Source: Gemmatimonadota bacterium
Lineage (GTDB): Bacteria > Gemmatimonadota > Gemmatimonadetes > Longimicrobiales > Gaopeijiaceae
Length of the DNA: 64,000 nucleotides
Reading direction: 5' to 3'
Assembly (NCBI GenBank): GCA_041390125.1
Contig: JAWKQN010000003.1
Coordinates: 1-64,000, forward strand
How positions within the stretch are numbered: position 1 is the first letter of the stretch; every line of letters begins with the position of its first letter. Position numbers and translations under genes: made by a program. Shown here piece by piece: positions 46,949 through 55,263 of this stretch. A model generated the notes under the pieces. It was given only the letters and a program-made list of their open reading frames with translations, did no database searches and was not told the DNA's origin.

Positions 46949-48538
46949 TCAGCGGAAGAGGACGCGCGTGCCCGCGACGCCGCCCCGATCCACCACCAGG
47001 TGTTGGGCGGTGAGGTGTGGCTCGGCGCGATAGCGGGCATGCAGGTAGGCGATCAGCTCGTCCGCGGTCACGGCGCCGTCCCCATCGGTGTCGGCTGCGG
47101 CCTTCCCCACGGCGTCGTAGACGAACTCCGCCAGGTAGCCGCCCGCCCGGTAGGAGGCCGCGACCGCCGACGTCACGTGCTCCTCGCTGGAGAAGACCCC
47201 CATCCGCCCCGGTCGCACGATCACGTCCTTGGCGAAGCCGCCGCTGTAGCACGCGTCCAGGATCACCAGCACGGCGCCCGCGCGCGTCTCTGCGAGCGCG
47301 TGGGCCAGCTCGTCGTCGCGGAGCGGTCCGTCGTGGAGCTGGATGGCCTCGTCCAGGCCGTCGGGATCGGCGGGATCGTCGGCATCGGCAGGGAGCTGCA
47401 CGCCGTGCCCGGAGAAGAAGAACACGAGGGTCTCCTCGGGCGTCGCACGCCGGCCTTCCTCGCGGAGCGCCCGCAGCACCTTGCGCCGCGTGGCCTCTCC
47501 GTCCACGAGGACGCGCAACCCGTCGGCTTGCGGACCCGCGGCGCCGCCCAGGGCCTGTCGGATGCGCACGGCATCGGCTGCCGTATACGGGAGGTCGGGC
47601 ACTCCCGGCGGGTAGTCGGAGATGCCGACCGCCACCCCGCGAACGGGCCGCCAGGCCCGGCGCCCCGGCGGGCGCGGATGGCCCTCCGGGGGCGGATCGA
47701 AGTCCAGGGTCCAGGGTCCCGAGGCATCGGCGCGGCGCGACGCGATCACGAGTCGCCACAGCCCGCCGTGGAGCACATCGATCTGCAGCTGGGCGCCCTG
47801 GGAGGATGCGGCGTGCGCCACGTGCCACGCGCCGTCCGGCGCGATGGCGACCAGGTAGGGCTCGAAGGTCTGGGCTCGAAGCGTCGCGTCCAGGCGTGCC
47901 CCGAGCGGCAGCTCCCGCTCGACGATCTCGAAGTATCGCTCCTCGCCCAGGTGCCCCCGGGCGCGTCGGTGCGCGCTCGCGGGGCGTGTGGAGGCGCCGG
48001 GTGCCGGAACCACGCGCGGACGGCTCGCGGCGGGTGCGTACAACCCCACGGCGTACCGGCACGCGGAGGTGAGGCACCCGCGCATCCGCACCACCACGTC
48101 CACCCCCTCCCGCTCGTGGACGAACTGCACCAGCGGCAGGGCGTCCGCAGAGGTGTCCAGCCCCAGGCGCGAGCCGTCCGGGGTGCGCACCTCCAGGTCC
48201 ACGTCGTCGCAGCGGTCGTCGCACACCGCCAGCAGCGTCCAGGGGCCCCCGTGGGGGAGGGGGATCCGATGCGTCCGGGATGCTCCGGCGCCCAACGCAC
48301 CCTCGACGCTCCAGATGCGTCCGCCGGCCAGGGAGCCCGATCCCAGGGCCGCCGCGTCCAGGTGGGCGGTCAGCCAATGGGCGCCGTCCTGGCGGGGAAG
48401 GGCCGCGGCCGGTGCGCCCGGCCCGCAGGCGAGCCAGGCCAGCAGGGCGGCCCCCAGGCGCCGGCGCCACCCACGCGCGACCGCCGCCACGGCGGCCTCC
48501 GGGGATCGGACCTCGAATCGCGTCTGCATGCTCCTCAT
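46949..48538 (-). CDS. Exported caspase-like (peptidase C14) protein with EF-hand loop
   Basis: A 529-residue protein. An N-terminal hydrophobic segment (about 27-46) suggests export. Residues about 60-280 hold two beta domains with disulfide-like Cys pairs (AVCDDRCDD, GCLTSACRY). The caspase domain begins GVAVGISDYP (about 301) and has the His378 (FSGHG) and Cys430 (LDACYSGG) dyad. After it, residues 483-494 form a canonical EF-hand calcium loop with D, D, D, E at positions 1, 3, 5 and 12. The domain set fits a calcium-responsive bacterial metacaspase/orthocaspase; export of such an enzyme is unusual. The ATG at 48538 has GGGAG seven bases upstream. It is divergent from the PadR gene. Confidence 0.88.
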   Translation of the reverse strand: MRSMQTRFEVRSPEAAVAAVARGWRRRLGAALLAWLACGPGAPAAALPRQDGAHWLTAHLDAAALGSGSLAGGRIWSVEGALGAGASRTHRIPLPHGGPWTLLAVCDDRCDDVDLEVRTPDGSRLGLDTSADALPLVQFVHEREGVDVVVRMRGCLTSACRYAVGLYAPAASRPRVVPAPGASTRPASAHRRARGHLGEERYFEIVERELPLGARLDATLRAQTFEPYLVAIAPDGAWHVAHAASSQGAQLQIDVLHGGLWRLVIASRRADASGPWTLDFDPPPEGHPRPPGRRAWRPVRGVAVGISDYPPGVPDLPYTAADAVRIRQALGGAAGPQADGLRVLVDGEATRRKVLRALREEGRRATPEETLVFFFSGHGVQLPADADDPADPDGLDEAIQLHDGPLRDDELAHALAETRAGAVLVILDACYSGGFAKDVIVRPGRMGVFSSEEHVTSAVAASYRAGGYLAEFVYDAVGKAAADTDGDGAVTADELIAYLHARYRAEPHLTAQHLVVDRGGVAGTRVLFR

Positions 48539-48674
48539 CCTCGATCTCCCGGCGGAGATCCCACCCTCGTCCCGCGTCCCTCGTGCCCCTGAGGAATGGC
48601 GAGGCGCGCCGCGCGCGGGGCTCAGGGTCGCCGCCTCGAGGCTTGACCTACGCTCGACCCGGACCGAATCTTAT

Positions 48675-48691
48675 CCCTGAACAATTCAGGG
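48675..48691. promoter_or_regulatory. Palindromic candidate operator for the PadR regulator
   Basis: A perfect 7-bp inverted repeat CCCTGAA-CAA-TTCAGGG lies 22 bases before the PadR ATG, just after a TTGACC element (48643-48648). It sits where a dimeric PadR protein would block its own promoter. Binding by this PadR is inference; the palindrome is seen directly. Confidence 0.5.
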
Positions 48692-48713
48692 GTCATGCGT
48701 TTGGGGGTGGGGC

Positions 48714-49073
48714 ATGGACGGTGGGGGGATGCGGCTGCTGCAGGGAACGCTGGACCTGCTGGTCCTCAACGCGCTCGCGACGGGCGCCTCGCACGGATAC
48801 GCCGTGGCGAGCTGGATCCGGCAGACCACGGACGAGCGCCTCCAGATCGAAGACGGCGCCCTCTACACGGCGCTCCACCGGATGGAGAAGCGGGGCTGGC
48901 TCGAGGCGGAGTGGGGACGGACCGACACCAATCGCCGCGCCCGGTTCTACGCGCTCACGCCGGTCGGACGGAAGCGCCTCGAGCAGGATGCGCGCAGTTG
49001 GGTCGCGTACGCCGAGGCCGTCTTCGCCGTGCTGGGAGCGTCGGGACGCGCGCCCGCCCGGGAGGGTGCGTGA
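48714..49073 (+). CDS. PadR family transcriptional regulator
   Basis: A 119-residue winged-helix regulator. It begins LLQGTLDLLVLNALATGASHGYAVASWI, the PadR signature (shown in part), with recognition segment IEDGALYTALHRMEKRGWL and a wing with RRARFYALTPVGRKRL. Short PadR proteins of this kind regularly precede orphan MacB/FtsX-type permease genes in Acidobacteria and Gemmatimonadota and probably repress that operon. Its TGA overlaps the GTG of the permease (GTGA), so the two are coupled. The palindrome upstream is the natural operator candidate. Confidence 0.92.
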   Translation: MDGGGMRLLQGTLDLLVLNALATGASHGYAVASWIRQTTDERLQIEDGALYTALHRMEKRGWLEAEWGRTDTNRRARFYALTPVGRKRLEQDARSWVAYAEAVFAVLGASGRAPAREGA

Positions 49074-51784
49074 GCGTGCGCGGGAAGGGGCCCGAGCGGC
49101 GCAGCGCCTTCGACCTGCGCAATCTGCGGCGGGACGTGGACCGCGACCTGGATGCCGAGCTGGATTTCCACTTCGAGCAGACCATCGACGCCCTGATCGA
49201 GGCGGGGTGGGCTCCCGCGGAGGCCCGGGCCGAGGCGGCGCGGCGCTTCGGGGACCGCGCCCGCTACGTGTCGCGGCTGCGCCGCACGGACCGGGGCACG
49301 GTCCGGGCGCAAGCCGGCCGTCGCTTCCTCGGCGACACGCTGCAGAGCCTACGCGTCCTCGTGCGCGGTCTCCGGCGCGCCCCCGCCTTCGCTCTCACCG
49401 CCGCACTCACGTTGGCGCTCGGCATCGGGGCCAACGCCACCATGTTCGGCATCGTCGATCGACTCCTGCTCCGCGCGCCCGATCACGTGGACGCGCCGGA
49501 CCAGGTCAAGCGCGTGCTCGTGGGACGGCACTGGATGGACGGCGACGAGCGTCTGGGCGATGCCCACGCCTGGCCCGACATCCAGGACTGGACCTCCGCC
49601 CGCACCATCCAGGCCCTGGCCGCGTGGACGCCGTGGGGCGATGTCACGATCGGGCGGGACCAGGACGTCACCCGGGCGCGGGCCGCGCTCGCCCAGGCGG
49701 AGTTCTTTCCCCTGCTCGGCGTGCGGCCCGAACGGGGCCGGTTCTTCGCCACGGACGAGGATCGCATCGGCGGTCCCCAGGTTGCCGTGCTCGGGCACGC
49801 CTTCTGGGTGGAGTCCTTCGGCGCCGATCCGGAGGCGGTGGGCCGCACGCTGGCCGTGGGTGGGCGTCCCTTCACCGTCATCGGCGTGGCGCCCCCCGGA
49901 TTCGGGGGCCTGGAGCTCGCGCGGGTGGATCTGTGGCTGCCCTTGGAGAAGTTCGGCTTCGAGATCGCCGGCAACGCCACGGACAGCCGGAACGACTGGT
50001 GGTTGAACGCGGTCGTGCGGATGGCGGACGGTGTGAGCGTCGAGCAGGTGGAGACGGAGCTGACCGCCCTCCACCGGGCCGGACGCCTCCAGGCGAATCC
50101 GTCGTACGATCCGAGTGCCCGCGTGGTGGCGGCGTCGGTGATCGCCGCGCGCGGTCCCGAGGGCTCCACGCCTGCGACGGTGTCCGCCTGGCTGGTCGGC
50201 GTGTCGCTGATCGTGCTGCTGATCGCGTGCGCCAACGTCGCGAATCTGTTCCTGGCCCGGGGAGCACAGCGGCGGCGCGAGATCGCGGTGCGTCTGTCCC
50301 TCGGCGTCTCCCGACTCCGCCTGGCGGCGCAGGTGCTGGTGGAGAGCCTCCTCCTGGCCTCGCTGGCGGCCGTGATGGCCACGGCGTTGGCGGTCTGGGG
50401 TGGGGCTGCCGTCCGCCGCCTCCTCCTGCCCGACGTGGATTGGGGGTCGGGCCTGGACGGCCGCATCGCGCTGGTGACGCTCGCCGTGACGCTCGCGGCG
50501 GGCCTGGCCGCGGGTCTCGTACCGGCGCTGACGGCCACGCGGGTGGACGTACAGGACGCCCTGCGGGGTGCGGAGCTGCGGGTCAGTGGCCGGCGGGGGC
50601 GCCTGCGCACGGGTCTGCTGGTGCTCCAACCCGCCCTGTGCGTGGTGCTCCTGGTGGGCAGCGGGCTGTTCGTGCGCAGCTTGCGCGCCGTCCAGGGGAT
50701 CGATCTGGGCTTCGACCCCCGCAACCTGTACGCGGTCATCCTGGAGCGGACGGATCAGACGGCCCCGCTCGATCGCCCCGACGAGCCGACGCGTCCGCTG
50801 TACGAAAGCGCCCGCGAGCGGGCGGTCCGGCTGCCCGGCGTGCAGTCCGCGGCGGCCGCCTTCAGCATGCCCTTCCGCGACAGTTGGGCGGCCGAGTTCC
50901 GCGTGCCGGGGCTCGATTCGCTGCCGGACTTCCCCACCGGGGGTCCCTACCTGAACGCGGTCTCCCCGACGTACTTCGCCACCATGGGCCTGGAGGTTCG
51001 GCGCGGACGCGGCCTCGAATCGGGCGATCGGTCGGGCTCGATGCCGGTGATGGTCGTCAGCGAGTACCTGGCGGCGCAGCTCTGGCCGGGCGAGGACCCC
51101 CTGGGCCGCTGTGCCTGGGTCGGGAAGAGCGAGACGTGCACGACCGTCGTGGGTGTGGTGGAGGATGCGCATCGGCAGCGCATGGTGGAGGAGGATGCGG
51201 AAGCGCTCTACTACCTGCCGTCCGCCCAGCACGACGACGACTTCCCCCCGCGACTCCTGCTCGTGCGTGCCAACGGAGACCCGGCCGCCGTGCGGGCTGC
51301 GCTGCGCTCCGAGCTCGAGGGCCTGGACAGCCGTGTGCGCTACGCGGCCGTGCGCGCCTACGACGACATCCTGGGGGCACAGGCGCGGGCCTGGACGCTC
51401 GGCGCCACCATGTTCACGCTGTTCGGGCTGCTGGCGCTGCTGGTGGCCGCCGTCGGCATCTACAGCGTATACGCCTTCGAGGTGGCGCGGCGCACGCCGG
51501 AGATCGGGATCCGCAGCGCGCTCGGGGCCACCCGTACGTGGATCGTGCGCCTCGTCCTGTCGGACGTGGGTCGGGTGGCCGGCATCGGTCTGGCGCTCGG
51601 GCTGGTCGGGGCGCTGCTGGCGGCGCCCCGTCTCGCCCCGCTGCTGTACGGCGTCTCCCCGCGCGACCCGCTCGTCCTGGTCGGCGTCGCGCTCGTGCTC
51701 GGTGCGGTCGCGCTGGCCGCGGGAGCCATCCCGGCCTGGCGGGCCACCCGCGTGGATCCGAACGTGGCACTCCGGGCGGAATGA
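49070..51784 (+). CDS. ADOP-type ABC transporter permease (MacB_PCD/FtsX)
   Basis: A 904-residue permease of the acidobacterial duplicated orphan permease type. The N-terminal cytoplasmic segment (LRNLRRDVDRDLDAELDFHFE and WAPAEARAEAARRFGD) is typical. Then a first membrane helix (FALTAALTLALGIGANATMFGIVD), a long MacB-like periplasmic domain, a block of three helices with the FtsX motif (LIACANVANLFLARGAQRRREIAVRLSLG, shown in part), a second periplasmic domain and a final FtsX block (EVARRTPEIGIRSALGAT). It ends NVALRAE as usual. No ATPase is encoded beside it, as is common for these orphans. GGAGG lies just before the GTG start. Likely a mechanotransmission or efflux component, substrate unknown. 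Confidence 0.9.
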   Translation: MSVRGKGPERRSAFDLRNLRRDVDRDLDAELDFHFEQTIDALIEAGWAPAEARAEAARRFGDRARYVSRLRRTDRGTVRAQAGRRFLGDTLQSLRVLVRGLRRAPAFALTAALTLALGIGANATMFGIVDRLLLRAPDHVDAPDQVKRVLVGRHWMDGDERLGDAHAWPDIQDWTSARTIQALAAWTPWGDVTIGRDQDVTRARAALAQAEFFPLLGVRPERGRFFATDEDRIGGPQVAVLGHAFWVESFGADPEAVGRTLAVGGRPFTVIGVAPPGFGGLELARVDLWLPLEKFGFEIAGNATDSRNDWWLNAVVRMADGVSVEQVETELTALHRAGRLQANPSYDPSARVVAASVIAARGPEGSTPATVSAWLVGVSLIVLLIACANVANLFLARGAQRRREIAVRLSLGVSRLRLAAQVLVESLLLASLAAVMATALAVWGGAAVRRLLLPDVDWGSGLDGRIALVTLAVTLAAGLAAGLVPALTATRVDVQDALRGAELRVSGRRGRLRTGLLVLQPALCVVLLVGSGLFVRSLRAVQGIDLGFDPRNLYAVILERTDQTAPLDRPDEPTRPLYESARERAVRLPGVQSAAAAFSMPFRDSWAAEFRVPGLDSLPDFPTGGPYLNAVSPTYFATMGLEVRRGRGLESGDRSGSMPVMVVSEYLAAQLWPGEDPLGRCAWVGKSETCTTVVGVVEDAHRQRMVEEDAEALYYLPSAQHDDDFPPRLLLVRANGDPAAVRAALRSELEGLDSRVRYAAVRAYDDILGAQARAWTLGATMFTLFGLLALLVAAVGIYSVYAFEVARRTPEIGIRSALGATRTWIVRLVLSDVGRVAGIGLALGLVGALLAAPRLAPLLYGVSPRDPLVLVGVALVLGAVALAAGAIPAWRATRVDPNVALRAE

Positions 51785-51826
51785 CCGGCCCGTACACCCG
51801 CGCTGCGGTGGCCGGCGCCGCGGTGG

Positions 51827-52627
51827 TCAGTGCGTCAGGGAATAGATGATGAAGTTGACGGCGAGCTTGTAGGCGTACGAGGAGATCTCGAACGGATACT
51901 CCGGGCGCTCGGACCACTCCCAGGCGTCGCCCAGGTCGCTGTTCCAGTTGACGACGACCATCAGGCGGCCGGTGTCGTCGTGGATGCCGCGGATGTGCGG
52001 GTCGAACCCGTCGCGCTCGTAGCGTCGGTAGATGTTGCCGTACGCGGGGACCTGCATCAGCGCGTCGATATCGTAGAAGCTGTTGAAGAGCTGGTGGCTG
52101 GTGTCCAGCTCCACGATGGGGAACTCGGGGAAGACGCGACGCATCTCGTACTCGAAGTTCTCCCATTCGTACGTGCCCCAGAAGTCGTCGACCACCAGGA
52201 AGCCGCCGGACAGCAGGTAGTCGCGCAGGCCCTGGACCTCCGAGTCCGTCATCTGCATGTATCCCACCTCCAGCATGTAGAGGAAGGGGAAACGCCGCAG
52301 GTCGGGGTCGTCCAGGCGAACCGGGTTGACGCCCTGATAGACGTCGAGCAGCTCCAGCGTGCGGTCGATCACGATGACGAACTGCTCGTCCGCCTTCGGG
52401 AAGTCCGTCGCCCAGGAGCCGCGCCGGCGGAAGCCCCGACCCAGCCCACTGGAGTAGACGGCGCGGGTGAAGTAGAAGTCGAAGCCCGGTGGGGCGGCTT
52501 CGAACCATTCCTGCACGCTCACGGGCTCGCCGGGCGCTGGCACGGGCGTGGCGCGCGGCGGAGCCAGGGCCAGCGCTCCGAAGAGCGCAGCGCCCAGAGG
52601 CACGCGGGCGAGAAGCGACGAGGGCAT
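51827..52627 (-). CDS. DUF4159 domain exported protein
   Basis: A 266-residue protein with a signal peptide (residues 1-28). The DUF4159 domain follows: FYFTRAVYSSG, IDRTLELLDVYQGVNPVRLDDPDLRRFPFLYMLEVGY (shown in parts), LRDYLLSGGFLVVDDFWG with the characteristic Asp pair, and a closing WNSDLGDAWEW. The fold resembles a glutamine-amidotransferase/GATase-like domain found in MoxR/VWA-associated loci. No MoxR or DUF58 gene is here, but a VWA gene lies 320 bases upstream on the same strand. Convergent with the permease gene. Confidence 0.88.
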   Translation of the reverse strand: MPSSLLARVPLGAALFGALALAPPRATPVPAPGEPVSVQEWFEAAPPGFDFYFTRAVYSSGLGRGFRRRGSWATDFPKADEQFVIVIDRTLELLDVYQGVNPVRLDDPDLRRFPFLYMLEVGYMQMTDSEVQGLRDYLLSGGFLVVDDFWGTYEWENFEYEMRRVFPEFPIVELDTSHQLFNSFYDIDALMQVPAYGNIYRRYERDGFDPHIRGIHDDTGRLMVVVNWNSDLGDAWEWSERPEYPFEISSYAYKLAVNFIIYSLTH

Positions 52628-52947
52628 GATCCTTGGATACGCCACAGGGGGAAACGGGTGCCCGGGGGCCCCCGCGCCGGCGGCCGCGCCTCTGCCGACC
52701 ACCGCCGCGATGTTCGGGGGCGTGCCGACCCTGAGCGCCGGCGTGCACGTGGGACGCGTCGCGGTCCTGGCGGACGGCCTCACGCCCGACGCCGATCCGT
52801 TGCCGCCAGGCGGCGGAGCCGACGCCCGCGAGCGGTGGAGCGCCGGATTCGTGGTCGGCGCCGGCATTCGGGTGCGCTGAGGCCACCGGACGCCCGGCCG
52901 GTCGGGGAGCGGCCGGGCGTGATCCCGCCCCCGGTGACGTGTCCGCC
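52628..52947. other. Gap between DUF4159 and VWA genes, possibly a gene relic
   Basis: No confident gene is seen. A plus-strand open frame (52548-52880) overlaps the DUF4159 start; its end (ERWSAGFVVGAGIRVR) resembles the last strand of a beta-barrel protein, which might be a decayed relic, but the remainder looks like shadow coding. No clear promoter or terminator was found. Confidence 0.25.
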
Positions 52948-54231
52948 TCAGGGGTGCGCGTCCCCCTCCGCGGGGGGATCGGCCCGCCGCACATGGCGCA
53001 GCGATCCCGAGCGGCTGCGTTGCCGCAGGTGGGCCCGTTGCTTGGCGTACTTGACGTCCGTGGCATCGGGCGCGCTCTCCTGCAAGCGGACGGAGAGGCG
53101 CTGCAGGTCGTCCATCTCCTCTTCCATCTCGGCGTCGAACGCCCCCGCCTCCCGCACGCGGTCCTGCCAGTCGGGGAGCAGGCGCGCGGTGTAGCCGCCA
53201 TCGCCGTGCTCGCGTGCGCGCAGCGCCTGCTCGCGCAGACGGGCCGCCTCGAGCAGCAGGACCTCCTTGCGGACCTCCGGGATGGCCCGGCCGCCGTCGA
53301 CCGGGTGCAGCGTGATCGGGATGTCGATGTCGTGCCGCTCGAGCCCGCCCCCGGCGGTGACGACATGCGCGGTGACGGTGAGGTGCGCGATGCGGGCCGC
53401 GCCGTCCTCGACGGGATCGACCAGCAGCTCCAGCAAGACGCGCCGGGGCTCGCGCGCGTACAGGTCGCCCACCTCCAGCCACAGCACATCGCCCTCCACC
53501 TGGGAGGGGTAGTCGTGCAACACCTTCACCGCCTCCGTGTCGGGGCCCGCCGCGACGCCCACCCGGACGTTCTGCGCGCACAGCTCCAGCAGCCCCTGGA
53601 CCTCCTCCGCGAACAGGGTCGGGGCCTGGTCCGGCTGCTCGATGTACCAGGTGTTGCCGCCGCCGGCGTCGGCCATCGCTCGTAACAGCTCCTCGTCGAA
53701 GTCCGCCCCGAATCCAAACGTGCTGGTGCCGATGCCGGCGGCGGCGCCGACGCGGCAGAGCCCGGTCAGCTGCGCCGGGTCCGTCAGGCCGGCGTTGGCC
53801 TGCCCATCGGTGAGCAACAGGATCCGGTCTACGCTGTCGTCCGTGCGTGCAGCGGCCAGCAGGTCGCGCGCCCGCAACCACGCAGCGCTCAGGTTGGTGA
53901 TGCCGCCGGGCTCGATCCCTTCCAGGAGCAGGGGCAGGTCCTCCTGATCCGCTCCGGTCCCGGGCCAGGCCACCACGTCGGCGCGCTCATCGAACGCCAC
54001 CACGCTCACCCGGTCGGTGGGCGCCAGCCGCCGCACCAGGCCGGCCGCGGCGCGCCGCGCGGCGTGCAGCTTCTCCCCCGCCATGGACCCCGAGCGGTCC
54101 AGGACCAGGCACAGGTTGAGGGGCGGGCGCTCCGACTGCAGACGTGCCTCGCCTTCCAGGCGCAGCAGGGCGTGGACCATCCACCCCCCGTCCGCCACGG
54201 GCTCGTGATCGAGCAGCACCAACGTCTTCAA
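52948..54231 (-). CDS. VWA domain protein (ChlI-type fold, cytoplasmic)
   Basis: A 427-residue protein. The von Willebrand A domain covers about residues 38-210, with a complete metal-ion site: DRSGS (45-49), Thr in GITNLSAA, and Asp in LLTDGQANAG. A beta-rich domain follows (about 225-330; VRVGVAAGPDTEAVKV) and a helical, acidic/basic C-terminal tail (335-427). No signal peptide or membrane helix is visible. It resembles stand-alone VWA proteins with N-terminal VIT-like segments. Role probably in protein-protein contact; neighbours do not reveal a partner apart from the DUF4159 gene downstream. Confidence 0.85.
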   Translation of the reverse strand: MKTLVLLDHEPVADGGWMVHALLRLEGEARLQSERPPLNLCLVLDRSGSMAGEKLHAARRAAAGLVRRLAPTDRVSVVAFDERADVVAWPGTGADQEDLPLLLEGIEPGGITNLSAAWLRARDLLAAARTDDSVDRILLLTDGQANAGLTDPAQLTGLCRVGAAAGIGTSTFGFGADFDEELLRAMADAGGGNTWYIEQPDQAPTLFAEEVQGLLELCAQNVRVGVAAGPDTEAVKVLHDYPSQVEGDVLWLEVGDLYAREPRRVLLELLVDPVEDGAARIAHLTVTAHVVTAGGGLERHDIDIPITLHPVDGGRAIPEVRKEVLLLEAARLREQALRAREHGDGGYTARLLPDWQDRVREAGAFDAEMEEEMDDLQRLSVRLQESAPDATDVKYAKQRAHLRQRSRSGSLRHVRRADPPAEGDAHP

Positions 54232-54294
54232 GGCTCCCTCCGGTCCGGGGATCGAGGAGGGCCAAGCTAGAAAGGGGGTGCGACAGCCGGACGC

Positions 54295-55263
54295 TCAGTC
54301 CGCCAGCCGCTCCAGCGTGTCGAGCACCAGCGCGCGCACGTCCGGCGGTCCGAGGATCTCGGCCTCGGCACCGTAGAGGAGCGCGTGCCGTACCGCCCAG
54401 TGGGGATCGGCGACCCGGTGGCGCAGCACGAGCGCCTCGCCGTCCTCCTCCCAGGAATGACCGTGGCTACCGGCCCACTCGCGCACCCAACGCGCCACCC
54501 GCGCGCTGTAGCGCACCGGCACCTCGATCTCCTGGCCGGGGCGGAAGACCCGGCCTTCCTCGACCCAGTCGTGCGGGTCGAAGTCGGGCGGGACCTCGAA
54601 GGAGTCCGACGTGGGCGCCGCCGCGACGATGCGGTCGAGCCGGAAGACGCGGGGCTGCGCCCGGATGGTGCAGTGGCCGACGACGTACCACGAGCCGCCG
54701 GCATGGGTCAGCGCGTAGGGATGGATCACCCGCGCGTCGAGTTCCGCCGCCGACGCCTTGGCGTACTCGATCGCGCACGCGTGCCGTCCCCGTGCGGCCT
54801 CCAGGAGCACGTCGCGGATCCCGGCCGGGTCCGGCTCCATCCCGGGGAGGATCGGGTGCGCGCCATTCTGCGGCAGCGTGCTGCCCAGGAACCGCTCGGC
54901 CCGGTCCAGGAGGTCGGTACGCCGGTGCGGTTCGGGCAGACGGCTGCCCGCGCGGTCGCCGCGCAAGGCGATCGCGAGGCACAGCGTCTCCGCGGCCGTG
55001 AGACGCAGGGGCCGTTCGAATCCGCGCGCGTGGGGGACGCTCACGCGGTCGGCGTCCACCAGGATCTGGAGATCGTCGGGCCAGCCACCCGGGTGGTAGT
55101 AGGCGCGCTGGGTCACCTCGTCCAGGTCGCGCAGGATGGTGTGCTCGTCCGTGCCGAGCTCCCGGGCCAGCGCGCGGAGGGAAGCCCCGCCCGGACGTCG
55201 CGCGGCGGGCAGCACGTGCAGGAGCCGCAGGAGTTGCGCCTGGGCCGTACGAGGCGCGCTCAC
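54295..55263 (-). CDS. WYL domain transcriptional regulator (PafC-like)
   Basis: A 322-residue regulator. The N-terminal winged-helix part has LLRLLHVLPAAR and LARELGTDEHTILRDLDEVT; the WYL domain (about 150-225) has IHPYALTHAGGSWYVVGHCTIRAQPRVFRLDRI (given in parts); and a WCX C-terminal extension ends the protein. Its GTG start overlaps the stop of the preceding WYL gene (GTGA). The pair resembles actinobacterial PafB/PafC, which form a heterodimer that switches on DNA-damage genes by sensing single-stranded DNA. That role here is inference. No proteasome genes are in view. Confidence 0.88.
   Translation of the reverse strand: MSAPRTAQAQLLRLLHVLPAARRPGGASLRALARELGTDEHTILRDLDEVTQRAYYHPGGWPDDLQILVDADRVSVPHARGFERPLRLTAAETLCLAIALRGDRAGSRLPEPHRRTDLLDRAERFLGSTLPQNGAHPILPGMEPDPAGIRDVLLEAARGRHACAIEYAKASAAELDARVIHPYALTHAGGSWYVVGHCTIRAQPRVFRLDRIVAAAPTSDSFEVPPDFDPHDWVEEGRVFRPGQEIEVPVRYSARVARWVREWAGSHGHSWEEDGEALVLRHRVADPHWAVRHALLYGAEAEILGPPDVRALVLDTLERLAD

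Noticed and set aside
52548..52880. Plus-strand frame with a beta-barrel-like end
   Set aside because: It overlaps the DUF4159 start antisense; at best a relic, so it is mentioned only as part of a gap entry.
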